A DNA stretch of 64,000 nucleotides from Gautieria morchelliformis (Eukaryota; Basidiomycota; Agaricomycetes; Gomphales; Gomphaceae), in assembly GCA_015179125.1 (NCBI GenBank), contig WHVA01000125.1, forward strand, positions 1-64,000, read 5' to 3'. The notes under the pieces were generated by a model, which searched no databases, was not told the origin of the DNA, and was given only the letters and a program-made list of their open reading frames with translations. This document shows positions 20,805-32,529 of the stretch, one piece after another (position 1 is the first letter of the stretch; each line of letters opens with the position of its first letter). The position numbers and the translations under genes are program-made.

Positions 20805-23083
20805 TCACCGCTTTTCCTGCTTGTACCCCACGAACGCCCTGAAGCTCCGCAAACACTGCGGCGCCTCCTCCTCCTCCGCCGCGCGTGCGGCATCCGCGAT
20901 GGCGCGCTCCACCTCCGCCTCCTGCGCGCGCTCGTGCTTGCTCATCGGCGACGGCGCCGGCCGGCTCCACCGCAGCGTCGTCTCCAGCGCATCGGGGAGC
21001 GCCGAGCGATACCGCATGTCCCGCTCGAACCGCGCGGTCAGCTCGTCGAAAAGCACACGCGCACGCTCCAGCTCCTTCGCCTCGCACCACCCTGCGCCAT
21101 CGCGGCGCCCGCGCCCCTGTGCGTGCCCCCGCCCGGCCTCGCCCGAGTTCCCGTTCGCGTCCGTCTCGTCGTCCCACCCAAGGCCGTGGAGCGAGTCCCG
21201 TCCGCCCGCGCGGCGGAGCAGCAGCCGCCGCCGCAGCTCCTCCCACATGGCCTCCTTGCACGCGAGGATGCGCCGCGACACCGCGGTCAGCTGCAGCGAG
21301 AGGCTGCGGTCGCTCACGTTCACCGACACGCCCGGCTTGACGGGCACGCTGGTGGAGTCCGCGGCCTTGTCGAACCCGATCGGGCCCTGCGCGGGCACGA
21401 ATTGGCGCCGTGCGGCGGCGGGCAGGGGCGGCGGGACGGGCACGGACAAGCGCGAGAGGTCGGAGTTTGTCGTGAGCGGTGTCGTGTGCAGCGGTTCGTC
21501 GTCCATGAGGATAGAGTCGAACGTCGACACGGAGGACATTGATTCGCTGGGACCTTGTCGGGTGGGTCGGGCGGTGCAATCAGAAGAGACGTGGCGCAGC
21601 TGCTGGCGCGCTACTGGAGGCGGCGGGAACGGGTATTCAAGAATGGGTGTTGAGAACGTTTTCCGGAAGTGGATATTCAGGTGGTGGGGGACGATAGCTG
21701 CAGAGATCATTCTATAAGACGATTATCATAAATAGATACCAGCTATCTTTTACCTGTAGGTCGGAGATTAATCATGCGAGACTCAAACACACCGAAAAAG
21801 AGTGACTCGAGCAGGGAGTGGGGGTGTGTGTATGGAGCGTCGTCCACCGGAGAGGCCGGAGCAGACAGCGTAAGGGAGGCATGCGGGTAGGGCGCAGAAG
21901 GGCGTGGTTGCTTCGTTTTGATGGCGTAGGAGCGAGGCAAAATCGGAAAGAGTACGTCTGGCAAGAAGGTTGAACCACGGCGTTGTTTCCACGCGTATCC
22001 CACTTACCTTCTTCCATCATTTCGAGGGCGCCTCCTGGACGGAGTACCCGCGCTACCTCCTTTACGATGATTAGAGATTAGATGTCGTGAAATTGATTCC
22101 ATACTTACTTCGAAGAGAAAATCCCACTACATTGTTGTATAGTCAGTCTGGGAATGTCAGAGGGAGGGATTGTTACTCACCTGCATCTCGCTAACGCCCC
22201 ACCCGATACGAGAAATATGTACATGATCAAAATGATTGTCCTCAAATGGAAGCTTTTCCGTCAGACTATAGAGGAACAATTCGCCCGTTAAGTGCAGATC
22301 GGTGATTATTGATCAGCTACGTACAAGTTGCCCTTTATCCACCGTATGCGGTTCGCCACGTCCGGGGGCAACAAGTGTAGTTTCGGCTGGATACGCACGA
22401 GGTCAAGCCCTACCTACAGCGGTGTCAAGCCTGTGCGGACGCTCAATATAAGACAACACACAACGTAACAGTCCTGCAGCAACTGTTAGGAGGAAGCGAT
22501 GGCAGAATGAACCACAGAGACGAACCTTCCATGTCCTTGCGGCCTCCATCACCCAACCTAACATTAGAAGGTCAGATCTGAACCCACTCATACAATAACA
22601 TACGGCCTTGCCTCCACTCTGCAGAATCAGCCGCACCAGGTCAGCAACAACACATGTTCCACTATACGGAACGTACACCACAACCAAGATCCAACGACCG
22701 TGCTGGTGGCCCGTCCCTGAATTCGAAGCACGTCACTCCTCTCGTCTGCATCATGTTGATGTGGTCCAGCACATCGCTATCCGCAAACTGATGTCGATAT
22801 CATTATCATCATCAGTCTAGGTATCTGGGGCGTACAATTCGATAATGTCGGGGTCATAGCTCAGCGGATATGGCGCAACGCTTGGATCGAAGGGGTGGTG
22901 CTTCCGCCCGCCCTTCACGACGAGGCCATCATCCAGTGGTTGCCCTTTGCGGACCCGGGTGCTCCCCCGCCCTCCGCTGCACACTGGTCGAGCTGGCGCT
23001 TGTCCCTGGTCGGCTGTGTTACGCGCGCGTCCACCAAAGCTGAAGCTGCGCCGTGCCATGTACCCTGAGCCTGGGGAGAACAT
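20805..23083 (-). CDS. SAM-dependent methyltransferase with four very short exons
   Basis: Minus strand, 11 exons: 23083-22836, 22776-22677, 22618-22612, 22557-22526, 22473-22462, 22413-22325, 22265-22181, 22126-22109, 22059-22008, 21957-21754, 21697-20805 (1,740 nt, 579 residues, in phase). Splicing builds class I motifs: SLDLGCGSGGWVMEAARTWK (motif I, residues 110 on), then VVGLDLVRIQPK, LTEKLPFEDNHFDHVHISR, WDFLFEEVARVLRPGGALE. The 7-nt exon supplies the Ser-Gly-Gly part of the glycine loop and is followed by a GC-AG intron. Exon 1 is basic/Ser-rich; the C-terminal 250 residues are charged and low complexity. The start is the first in-frame Met; an upstream exon is possible. The substrate is unknown. 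Confidence 0.85.
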
Positions 23084-23186
23084 GGAGACGTATGTGTGTG
23101 GAAAGGATGTCGAGCCAGACGCGTTGCCGAACCAGGCGGCAAACTGAGGAGATACCGCATTACCATCGTGGCAGCTGCCTCGGCTG

Positions 23187-23193
23187 TTTTATA
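23187..23193 (-). promoter_or_regulatory. TATA box of methyltransferase gene
   Basis: TATAAAA on the minus strand, about 105 bp upstream of the chosen ATG, supporting a first exon that begins close to it. Confidence 0.4.
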
Positions 23194-23437
23194 GGCCAAC
23201 ACTGAGGCGTCTGTTTGTTGAGCTCTGGTGCAATCAGTCACAGGACCGTTGTTGCCAAATAGGGCAGCCACGGTTCAGCGTCCAATGGTCAAATATGAAA
23301 TGTCTTCGCCAGCAGCTCCGGAGGTACGGGGTTTAGTCGGTGGGGCATCCGACCGGATTATGGATCCATCCACATTTTCACCAGGTATTTGGAAGGAAGA
23401 ATAGTCATACTCGCCTGTGCGATAGGTGGTGGTGGCT

Positions 23438-25460
23438 TATTTCCTAGCAGAGCGTGATTACGTCACGCTTCGGCCACTCACCACATACTGCAACGATATT
23501 GCTGCGGGAGGCAGCACATTGTTTCTGTGGCTTACAATCGTAGCCCGCGACGTGACGTACCGTGCTTATTACAATGGATCGCTGAAAACTATTGGGTACA
23601 AGGGATATTCCTCATCAAGACGTCCCTGGTCCTCATCGTCACCTCACCGCTTTCCCTCTGTGAGCCCACGAAACCCGTAAACACTGAGGCGCCTGCACCC
23701 CGTCCTCCGCTTGGGTGCGTGCGGCATCTGCAATGGATCGCTCCGGCGCTGGCTCCTCCGTGAGTGAATCAGCGAGCTTTGTACTGTACAGTATTTCCTG
23801 CTCAAGACAGGCAGTCGGTGGCTTAGCGCTGCTAGTTGCAAAGCGAGATTGGGATCATTCATGTACACCCATAGAGACACGCTCGGGGGATCTACTGCTT
23901 TGAACGAACCGAGCAGAGTTTGTAAACGCACTAATTGGCAGGGTGCGGGTGCGGGTACAGGCGGGACTCGGCACAACCAACAAAGGTGTTGGGGCTGAAC
24001 CCAGAATCGCATGCAGTCCGTTCTGAAGGAGTAAGGCGCAGTACAACTCGGTGCTGTACATACACGCACAGGGAAACAAGAAGGATAAACCACTCATGTC
24101 CACGGCACTCCGGCTTCGTCTCCATCTGGCGCATTCAGCGATGATCCAGCTACAACAATTACCTGTCCAAATCCTGGGATATGCGCGCGGAGAACTACGT
24201 CGGGATGAAAAATTGAGGTGCACTTATGAGGTATAACTGGCTAAACGTGTGATAGTAAGGTCAGACTCTCGAGGCCTATTCCCAGCGGTCGATGCTCATC
24301 GGCCACCACGGGGAGCACTGGCATGCGATCTGGAATGAAAATCCTCATATATGCGTAACGACATCGCGCGTAAGGTGGGAATGGGGAAGCGGAGGTGTTA
24401 GACAAGAATGGGTACTGTGGGGGTTCGTCGAGTAAACATGAAATGACTATGAGGGTGAGTGAAACACCATGTGAACCGACCCCGGCGCCGATGCCCCATC
24501 GCTCTGCATCATCGAGTTCTCCTTCGAATGTTTCGGCGTCAGTCGCCCCCCCGTCAGCTCCAGCTGCAAGTGAGGATTTGGAGCAACGCATCCTCTTCGA
24601 TGCGCCGCAGGGGTGCGTGCGATATACAGCATGCCCAAGTCGAGCCCTTACCCTACCCTGTCCCATCATAAGGCACCAAGGAACATGATGCCCGCAGCCT
24701 TGAGGGCCAAGATCGCGAGAAGGGCAGGCAAAGACAAGAGAAAGAGTGACGGCTCGTGCAGTCTCACGACACAAACACCGACTTGCCCCTCACTCTGCCA
24801 CTTCTCCGCCTTGCCCGCCGTCGTCGTCTCCACACCTCCACACCCCCATGGCATTGCATAATATGTAGTCCCCAAAAGAAACTAATCGTCGACGGGCCTC
24901 GCCTCGCCCCTACTTCAGAGACATATTTTATCCCAGCCTGCTAGCTACCGCGATGAAGGGTGGTAGTGTTGACCTCCGGGTTGCGGGGTCCTAGAGCTTC
25001 AGTTACACCGTTCTGGTCCTATGCCAAGTGTGCACGGCTTCGAGTGAGAACTTGCCTGCAATTCCCCATGTGCGAGCATGTGCGTATCCGTTCCTCCTCC
25101 TCCTCCTCGGACAGTTTAACTTTCATAACGAGTATAATGCGGCCCTGTTAATATAATCTTAATTCTCATTATAATTTATTAACGTCAATAAAAAGAACAT
25201 TTCTTTTATTAAAATGAGATTACCAACAAAAATAAATGTTATCCCCTACAGCCAGATGCCGGTGGGCCGCTCATTTTCCTACCATTATGGTTCGCTCTGC
25301 TCCCCAAACTACTCCAATCACCGGCACAATATCAAGAAATACGAAGATAATCCGGGCACATGACCTAATGAACCCACACACCTGAGGGCGCCACTGTCTC
25401 CAGTCCTATTTCCGGGGTGGAATATTTCACTCAGTCGTCGTGTGCGCGCGTGTGCAATAT
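23438..25460 (-). pseudogene. Segmental duplication, copy 1 (decayed gene remnants)
   Basis: About 2 kb that matches 34411-37490 in the same orientation, with many substitutions and indels. On the minus strand the stretch near 23770-23640 reads IADAARTQAEDG...APQCLR, resembling the C-terminus of the neighbouring methyltransferase (IADAARAAEEEEAPQCLR), so part is probably a methyltransferase pseudogene. Another segment near 24770-24690 encodes a hydrophobic helix (PSLFLLSLPALLAILALKAA), and one near 24350-24250 reads RMPVLPVVADEHRPLG; neither is assigned. No frame is long enough to be a working gene. Confidence 0.55.
25154..25223. repeat. Small AT-rich inverted-repeat insertion
   Basis: Present in duplication copy 1 and absent from the matching place in copy 2 (near 37265). 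Ends TAATCT... and ...AGATTA with imperfect inverted arms; MITE-like. Confidence 0.35.
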
Positions 25461-25659
25461 TTTCAAGAACCAAGGAAAAATACTGCAACGAAAGTTGGGA
25501 TTATCAAGTCTGAAATTCTAGACGAGTCAAAAGTGTGGTTGTACAAACGTTCTCGCTCTCACTAAGTGGCGCCATGGATACAACATCAAGGATGGGATTG
25601 CTTCAGCCTACGTAACTACAGGACAGAATTACTTTTGGTGATAGTACAGTCGTGAGTTC

Positions 25660-26130
25660 ATTGGTGAACATCTCAACATGGGCTTCATCTGCCCATCGCT
25701 GTCTCCGCATTAAGTTCCGGTCCTTTTTGTCAAGAAGAAGGATGGCTCTCTCTGCCTCTGCGTCGATTTCCGCAGACTTAACGCCCTCACTAAGAAGGAT
25801 AAATATCCGCTTCCGCACATTTCCGACCTCCTCGACACTCCCCGCAGAGCAAAGATCTACACCAAAATCAACCTCCGGCACGCTTATCACCTTGTCCGCA
25901 TCCGCGAAGGTGACAAGTGGAAAACCACCTTCCGCACTTGCTACTGTGCTTTTGAGTGGGTTGTCATGCCTTTTGGTCTAACCAATGCTCCCACCGCTTT
26001 TCAGTGCTTTATGAATGACGTATTTTCCAATCTCCTCGATATATGCATCCTAGTCTACATTGACGACATCCTCATCTATTCCGACACACTCCAAATGGAT
26101 GCAAGTGGCACTAGTCCCATCCATGCACAG
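25660..26130 (+). pseudogene. Gypsy reverse transcriptase fragment
   Basis: Plus strand: [48 protein letters not shown], then [20 protein letters not shown] and the catalytic box [11 protein letters not shown] near 26060. An in-frame TAA lies near 25713. Only RT is left. It is related to, but clearly diverged from, chromovirus 1. Shorter unassigned sequence lies on either side (25461-25660). Confidence 0.85.
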
Positions 26131-26231
26131 ACATTACCCTTCAATCACAAAGTCAAATTCGTCAAGGCTCAGGAACGACGGCATTACAGTAATAGTATAT
26201 GGTCCATCTGATGGCGGTGTACTTTCCTAGT

Positions 26232-27430
26232 GTTTTGGAACCCTTCAAGACTTTGGTGTTATTGCTAACACTTCAATCTATCAGAACGTGTCATTTACGA
26301 GACTCAAAGAATATTAAACAATGCTGCAGCACAACTCCGGAAATAATTTAATATTTGTACCTTGGTTGCAATCCACGTAAGAACTAGTCCAAGTTAATAC
26401 AGATGGAAGGCAATGCGTTTCTTGGCAGCACTGAACAATAAACTAAAAGACTGTAGGTTCAAGGACACTATTGGGGTCCAAGCGTATTCCAAAATATAAA
26501 GGAATGTACTTAGCAGGCGAGTTTATAAATGGACTGCCCTGATAATCTACCAGCGCACAGCAATAAAACGAGGGATGAGTTTTGTGAACAAAGCGACTTG
26601 TGAAAGTCTCTAATCAGGAAAATCAACTGACTAGATCGTCTCGGGTATTGGAGTGCAAATGGCAAGACTTTCAATTGACAGACTCACTCTGTGGAATTAC
26701 ACCCGGAGGATTAGCCCAAGTGGCTAAGCAGTAAAGTAACTACTTAACAAGGAATTAGACACTAAAGTAAGTGACTAACCCTAGCTGGGATTAGCAGCTT
26801 AGTAAGATGCAAGTCACATGAGGTCACGTGTAGGATAGAAGATGGGTAGATTGGCTGATGAAAGGCAGGCGGGCCTCCTTTTATATCGTATTGTACAGGC
26901 GCTTAACTAAGCGGTAGGACCTTCTATCTATTAATGGAATGGGGGAATGAGTCACGAAGAAGCTTTTGGAATGTGTAGGAAGGTTCTGTCTGACTCATAA
27001 TGACTCACAGTGACTAGAAATGACTCCTACTGGTGACTCCACTAGGTTTTCCACCAATCAGGGCTTGATTTGTCAGGAATGAGTCATTGATTGGGCCCAT
27101 GTGATTCATGACAGCTTGGGTGAGTCATGAGTATGTGACTCACCAAGGTGTGCATGAGTCAGTTGAGTCATTGAGGCTGTACAAGCAAATGACTAGGCTT
27201 TTCAAACTCAGAGGCTGAGTCTGAAGGAGCCACCTGACCGGATTTGTGGGTGACCACGGGTGCACATGCCGCGAGTGATGCGAGCGTCTGGTCGGAGTTT
27301 GAAATCGGAAGTCCGAAACAGAGTTCTGGGGACATGTGTAACCACAACTCTGCTGCACAGAAATAAGTGAGTTTGAGTGGAGACAGCCTCGGAAAAATAG
27401 GTAAAATTCATAGATAATTAGAGGGATGTT
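26232..27430. repeat. Unclassified 1.2-kb repeat, copy 1
   Basis: Begins TGTTTTGGAACCCTTCAAG and runs to about GAGGGATGTTTGAA; a second copy starts identically at 53130. The shared left end starting TG suggests an LTR, but the right end does not end CA and no target duplication was found. It contains eight TGAGTCA/TGACTCA sites between about 26945 and 27170. Its right part supplies the last codons of the NLR reading frame. Confidence 0.7.
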
Positions 27431-30400
27431 TGAATAGGCCTTATGAGGACAGTAGACATTTTTTATGGGCGATAATTGGTTGTTTTTAAAGGCCTTTGAT
27501 GCAGCTCCCTTCTCCAGGAGCAGCTGAACAATAGCATGATCACCCTCAAATGATGCCGCCTGAAGTGCATTGCCATAGGTGCCACCTTGTGCATTGACAT
27601 CTGCTCCCTTCTCTAGGAGCAGCTGAACAATAGCATGATCACCCTCTAACAATGCCGCCTGGAGCGCATTGCCATACTGGCCGCCTTGCGCATTGACATC
27701 TGCTCCCTTATCTAGGAGCAGCTGAACAATAGCATGATCACCCCCTGACGATACCGCCTGGAGCGCATTGCCATAATGGCCTCCTTGCGCATTGACATCT
27801 GCTCCCTTCTGCAGGAGCAGCTGAACAATAGCAGGATGACCCTCTAACGATGCTGCCTGGAGTGCATTCCCATACTCGCCACCTTGCGCATTGATGTCTG
27901 CTCCCTTCTCCAGGAGCAGCTGAACAATGGAATGATTACCCCTTGACAATGCCGCCTGAAGTGCATTGCCATAGGTGCCCCCTTGCACATTGACATCTGC
28001 TCCCTTCTCTAGGAGCAGCTGAACAATAGCATGATGACCCCCTAACGATGCTGCCTGGAGTGCATTCCCATACTCGCCACCTTGCGCATTGACATCTGCT
28101 CCCTTGGCCAGGAGCAGCTGAACAATGGTATGACGACCCTCTGACGATGCCCCCTGGAGCACATTGCCATACAGGCCTCCCTGTGCATTGACTTCTGCTC
28201 CATTATCCAGGAGCAGCTGGACAATGGGAAGATGACCCTTTGACGATGCCCTCTGGAGCGCATTGCCAAACACGCCACCTTGTACATTGACATCTGCTCC
28301 CTTGGCCAGGAGCAGCTGAACAATGGTATGATGACCCTCTGTCGATGCCCCCTGGAGCACATTGCCATACAGGCCTCCTTGTGCATTGACGTCTGCTCCC
28401 TTATCCAGGAGCAGCTGGACAATGGTATGATGACCCTGTGATGATGCCCCCTGGAGCGTATTGCCATACTCGCCACCTGGTGCATTGACATCTGCTCCCT
28501 TGGCCAGGAGCAGCTGGACAATGGCATGATGACCCCCTGACGATGCTGCCTGGAGTGCATTGCCATACCATCCGCCTTGCGCATTAACGTCTGCTCTCTT
28601 GTCCAAGAACAGCTGAACAATGGGATGATCCCCCTTGAACGATGCTGCCTGGAGCACATTGCCATACAGGCCTCCTTGTGCATTGATGTCTGCTCCCTTA
28701 TCCAGGAGCAGCTGGACAGTGGTATGATGACCCTCTGATGATGCCCCCTGGAGTGCATTGCCATAGTAGCCACCTGGTGTATTGACATCTGCTCCCTTGG
28801 CCAGGAGCAGCTGGACAATGGTATGATGACCCTTTGATGATGCCCCCTGGAGTGCATTCCCATAGTAGCCGCCTTGCACATTGACATCTGCTCCCTTATC
28901 CAGGAGCAGCTGGACAACAGGATGATGACCCCCTGACGATGCCACCTGGAGTGCATTGCCATTCCTGCCATCTTGCACATTGATATCTGCACCCTTCTCC
29001 AGGAGCAGCTGAACAATAGCATGATGACCCCCTGACGATGCTGCCTGGAGTGCATTGCCATACTGGCCACCTTGCACATTGACATCTGCTCCCTTGGCCA
29101 GAAGCAGCTGAACAATGTGATCCTCACCCTTTGATGATGCCGCCTGGAGTGCATTGCCATACCAGCCACCTTGCACATTGACATCTGCTCCCTTCTCTAG
29201 GAGCAGCTGAACAATAGCATGATGACCCCCTAACGATGCTGCCTGGAGTGCATTCCCATACTCACCACATTGCGCATTGCCGTCCGCTCCATTTTCTAGA
29301 AGATCCCTGGATACTATTGCTAACCCAGCCTCTGACATGTAATAGATAGGAGCACAATTCCTCGACCAACGTCGGTAACCAAGTTCTAGCCATATCGAGT
29401 ACACTGTACTCCCGGGTTGTAGGAGACCCATGATCAGCCGGCGTAAAGTCGGGTCATCATCGTTGTCTGGTTGGGTATGGCTAATCCAGCAATAAACCGC
29501 ATATTCACATAATGGATATAATATCTGTATGTCTCGGATTCTGCCACGCTGGTTGAATTGCAGTAAGTAAGTCAGGCATGTCTTGGCAATGCACGTATTA
29601 GCCAGTTTCGTGTCGCAGTGATAGAACGACAACTTCCTGTGGGTACGGAGTGATTCCGAGACCAAATATTCACGGACGGAGAAATGCGCTAATGTGAGTT
29701 CTGTGAACCTCTCCTGGGCGTCCGCCAGAGATTGTGGGTAATAGGATGTTCCGTGTACGTCTGTAACCGTGACTAGGCTGGAACACAGAGTCAGGATGTC
29801 CCGTGGATCGTCAAAGCGCCGATCTGGGTCAAATAGCGGTTCATTTACGCCATCAGGTTCTGTGGCAAGCACCTCCACAGACTCGCGAAGTGAAACCTTG
29901 CGGACTGAGAAAGCGAGCCATTGCAACAGTTTCAGAGCATCGTCTCTATTGTCCTCATCGATGTCCAGGAGAATTCTATCGTAGGTATCGTATAGGGTCT
30001 TTGGTAGATTCGTCAGTGCCTTCTTGAGCTCGTGTGGAGATCGGCACTTTCGTAGGGCATCCAGCTGACAAACGACCCATCGAAACCTGCGTCCTGTTGG
30101 CAACGATCTTCGGAAAGTGAACAGACTACATACATTCCACGCGCTCCGTCACTCAACGTAGTTTCAATTTCCTCCTTCTTCTCAGCCGAGTATTTACTGA
30201 GCTTGTTATCATCTTTAAGTTGCCTTGACACATAGACTCGGATGTCGCTGTCTACGAGACCTTCGTCCATAGATACCTCATGTGAAACAAAGTCCCGCAG
30301 TGTCTTCTCGATGTCTTGCTCGTATCGACTCGTTGCTAGAAGGCGCAATGTGTCAAAGTTCCATCCGTGGATTTCTTTGATCAGGTTCAGAAATCGATGT

Positions 30401-31892
30401 CGGTCCGGACATTCATCGAGAGCATCGAAGATAATGTACACGTTCTTTTCGAAAGTGCCAATGATGGACTTGAGCGTTGACTTGAGCTCCTCTAGAGATG
30501 GCGATTCTTGACCTTTCTTTTTGTCAGAAAATAGTTGGGCCATGGTAGTTAAAGGTCGTGGCAGTGGTATTGGTGCTTTTCAAGGACAGCTGTTTGATCA
30601 GAGCACGAAGGAGGCTGAGTGGTTCTATATCTTTGCTGCGAAAATCGAAGTAAAAGAATGCGACTGCGAGTGAGGGGTCTGATGTGCAGTGATGAGAGAT
30701 CTCTCTTATGATGGTAGAGCTTCATGAATGCATTAGTTAGCATGGTACCTAGATATCCGAATAAATTTGATTTGTTTACCATAGGATAGTCTTCCCCGCG
30801 CCAGCTGTGTGTGCTTATCAGGAGTGGCGGCGAACATCGAATAAATAACATACCTTTGCCATGAAGCCATAAAAACGACTTAGGCTGGCTTCGCCATTCA
30901 TGGAGGCTTTCTCCCTGCAGAAACCACGAGCCGGTGTGCTCCTCCCACTCACTAGCTGCATTCAAATGTTTCGACTCGTAATCAGGAGCCGCCAGCCACT
31001 TGTAGATATCCTGACGACGCTGGTTGTCATGTGCCTCGAGCGCTAAACGTCTGCAAGCATGATAAGCGATCATTGGCAGTCGAGTATAGCCAGTTGAACG
31101 TACGTTCGATCGATGGACAAGGCCTCACCAAGCTCCTGTCGGAACTTTTGCAGGTTGTCGAGAGTCTTATTAATCTCGCCTTGCTTGAATGCATAGACCA
31201 GCGCTTCCTTGCGAGATGCGCGTCCATGCTTCGTTTCTAACTTCTTTGAAAGGTTCTGCAGCTCCTCGTGACAGTCCCTGAGAACACGAGGGAAGCGCTT
31301 GTGATCATTTTTGGTTTCAGACGCATTCCCTGTCGTGTTCCCAGCTTCGGCTGGTAAGGAATCACGAGTTGTCGCAGTGGGGATGGGTATGCCATCTCTG
31401 CGTTCAGAATGAGGGTCTGCCGTATTCTTCGGTCCTTTGCGCTTGAGCTTCTTGAAGAGGTCTTTTAGGAGAATCCTATGCTCAGTTGGCACAGATTCAG
31501 CGAGTCTCTGGGCGGGTCGTGCCTCGTCCACGCTCTTTGTCACCTCGGGGGGGCCACCTGGAGTTTGACCGTCATCACCGTCATTGGACATATTGAGCGC
31601 CTTCATCAAAGTCGGCAAACGAGTGAAGACTTGGGCTTGCTCGGCCACGACGAGCTCGTGGAGGTCAACAAGGACAAAATGTAGTCCGGAGACCTGGTCG
31701 CTGAGTCTCCGCATGTCTTTGGACGCATTCTTGTATGCAGCTCCATACGCGGTGCATTTGTTGATAACGTCTTCGGTGATCTGGACGACGGCGATGACAC
31801 TCGCTGAGTGGCTTGATGAGCATCACGGTTAGAAGGAAGATAAATACAGCCGACTTGCCTGCTACTGCCAGACCTGCCAGTGCTTCAGCCAT
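27140..31892 (-). CDS. Fungal NLR/STAND protein: helical N-domain, NACHT, 18 ankyrin repeats (one frameshift)
   Basis: Minus strand, six exons: 31892-31859, 31803-31104, 31050-30854, 30804-30780, 30719-30134, 30086-27140. Residues 1-245 form a helical domain typical of the N-termini of these fungal receptors. NACHT: P-loop AGAGKTIL carried on a 25-nt exon (residues 311-318), Walker B VYIIFDALDE, and LLATSRYE. Then about 780-1375 is 18 tandem ankyrin units of 33 residues. Exons total 4,489 nt, one more than whole codons, matching one extra T in the TTT near 30558 that shifts the frame before MAQLF; so it is a recent pseudogene or holds a sequence error. Intron 1 is GC-AG. The last 96 residues lie in a dispersed repeat. 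The family senses non-self or cell damage; the ligand is unknown. Confidence 0.88.
27505..29290 (-). repeat. 18 tandem 99-bp ankyrin-coding repeats
   Basis: Each unit encodes GGxYGNALQAASxxGHHAIVQLLLxKGADVNAQ with little variation. The residue before YGN changes unit by unit (E, W, Q, N, Y, Y, L, W, E, L, F, L, E, T, E, H, Q, T roughly), as do positions around the SxGxHH turn. DNA identity between units is high, indicating recent duplication or gene conversion. Confidence 0.93.
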
Positions 31893-32333
31893 TGGGTCGA
31901 GTCGATGGTGACGGTGGAAATTTGACAGTGCAGCGCTGCTACCTCGTGTCGTGGCAATGCCGCTGTGCCGTTTTGGGCTGGCCTAAAAAGAAGGTGTGAC
32001 AGTCAAGGCGATGTGCTTCGCGAGCCTCACACAGGCGACATTGGAGGCATCCAGACTTGGACCTCGGCTAACCAAGTGGAAACCGACCATCGTCAGTCAT
32101 CACACAGAACAAGAAGAGACATACGGTAGCCGCACGACCAATGGCTCAGCGATATTTTACGTGACGCGGAAACACCAGACAATTGGCTCGAGGGTCCACG
32201 TGATGCGTGACACACCCAATATGGCTCAGACCTTGCTATGTACTAGTGGCACGAGATTACAAGTGAGGTGGCACGTTCCTGAGATGTACGGAATATGTTG
32301 ATACGGAATATGTTGAGAGTTCGTGGACATTTG
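31893..32333. other. NLR upstream region
   Basis: No gene seen. It would contain the NLR promoter (minus); no TATA box is obvious. Confidence 0.4.
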
Positions 32334-32430
32334 TAAACAAGGCCAGGTGATCCATCTACTGCTCTCAACGAACCGAGCAGGGTTTGTACACGCACGAATT
32401 GGCAGGGTGCAGGTGCTGGCCGGGGCGTAG
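32334..32430. repeat. Third, short fragment of the 23.4/34.4 kb duplication
   Basis: The stretch around GAACCGAGCAGGGTTTGTA and CGAATTGGCAGGGTGC matches 23900-23955 and 34870-34930. It lies between the NLR and the PAC1 remnant. Confidence 0.6.
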
Positions 32431-32529
32431 TGTCTTCCCGGGTCGGGGCTGAGCCCGCTGAGGCTTTTGGCTGCGAAGCTCGATCGTTGCCGCCACCAAC
32501 GATCTGCCGTCCAAACCTAGCGTCCAAAC

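Noticed and set aside
20650..21717. Several long ORFs on both strands over the methyltransferase 3' exon
   Set aside because: GC-rich coding DNA leaves other frames open; only the minus frame joined to the upstream exons shows the methyltransferase phase.
22845..22875. tRNA-like GTCATAGCTCAGCGG stretch
   Set aside because: It lies within coding sequence of the methyltransferase (minus, LSYDPDI region), and no cloverleaf or anticodon arm can be formed.
28042..29184. 380-codon Met/Ser/Arg/Cys-rich ORF on the minus strand
   Set aside because: Another frame of the 99-bp ankyrin repeats; repetition keeps it open without meaning.
27505..29290. Regular repeats that could suggest a CRISPR array
   Set aside because: Units are 99 bp, contiguous and encode ankyrin repeats; there are no spacers.
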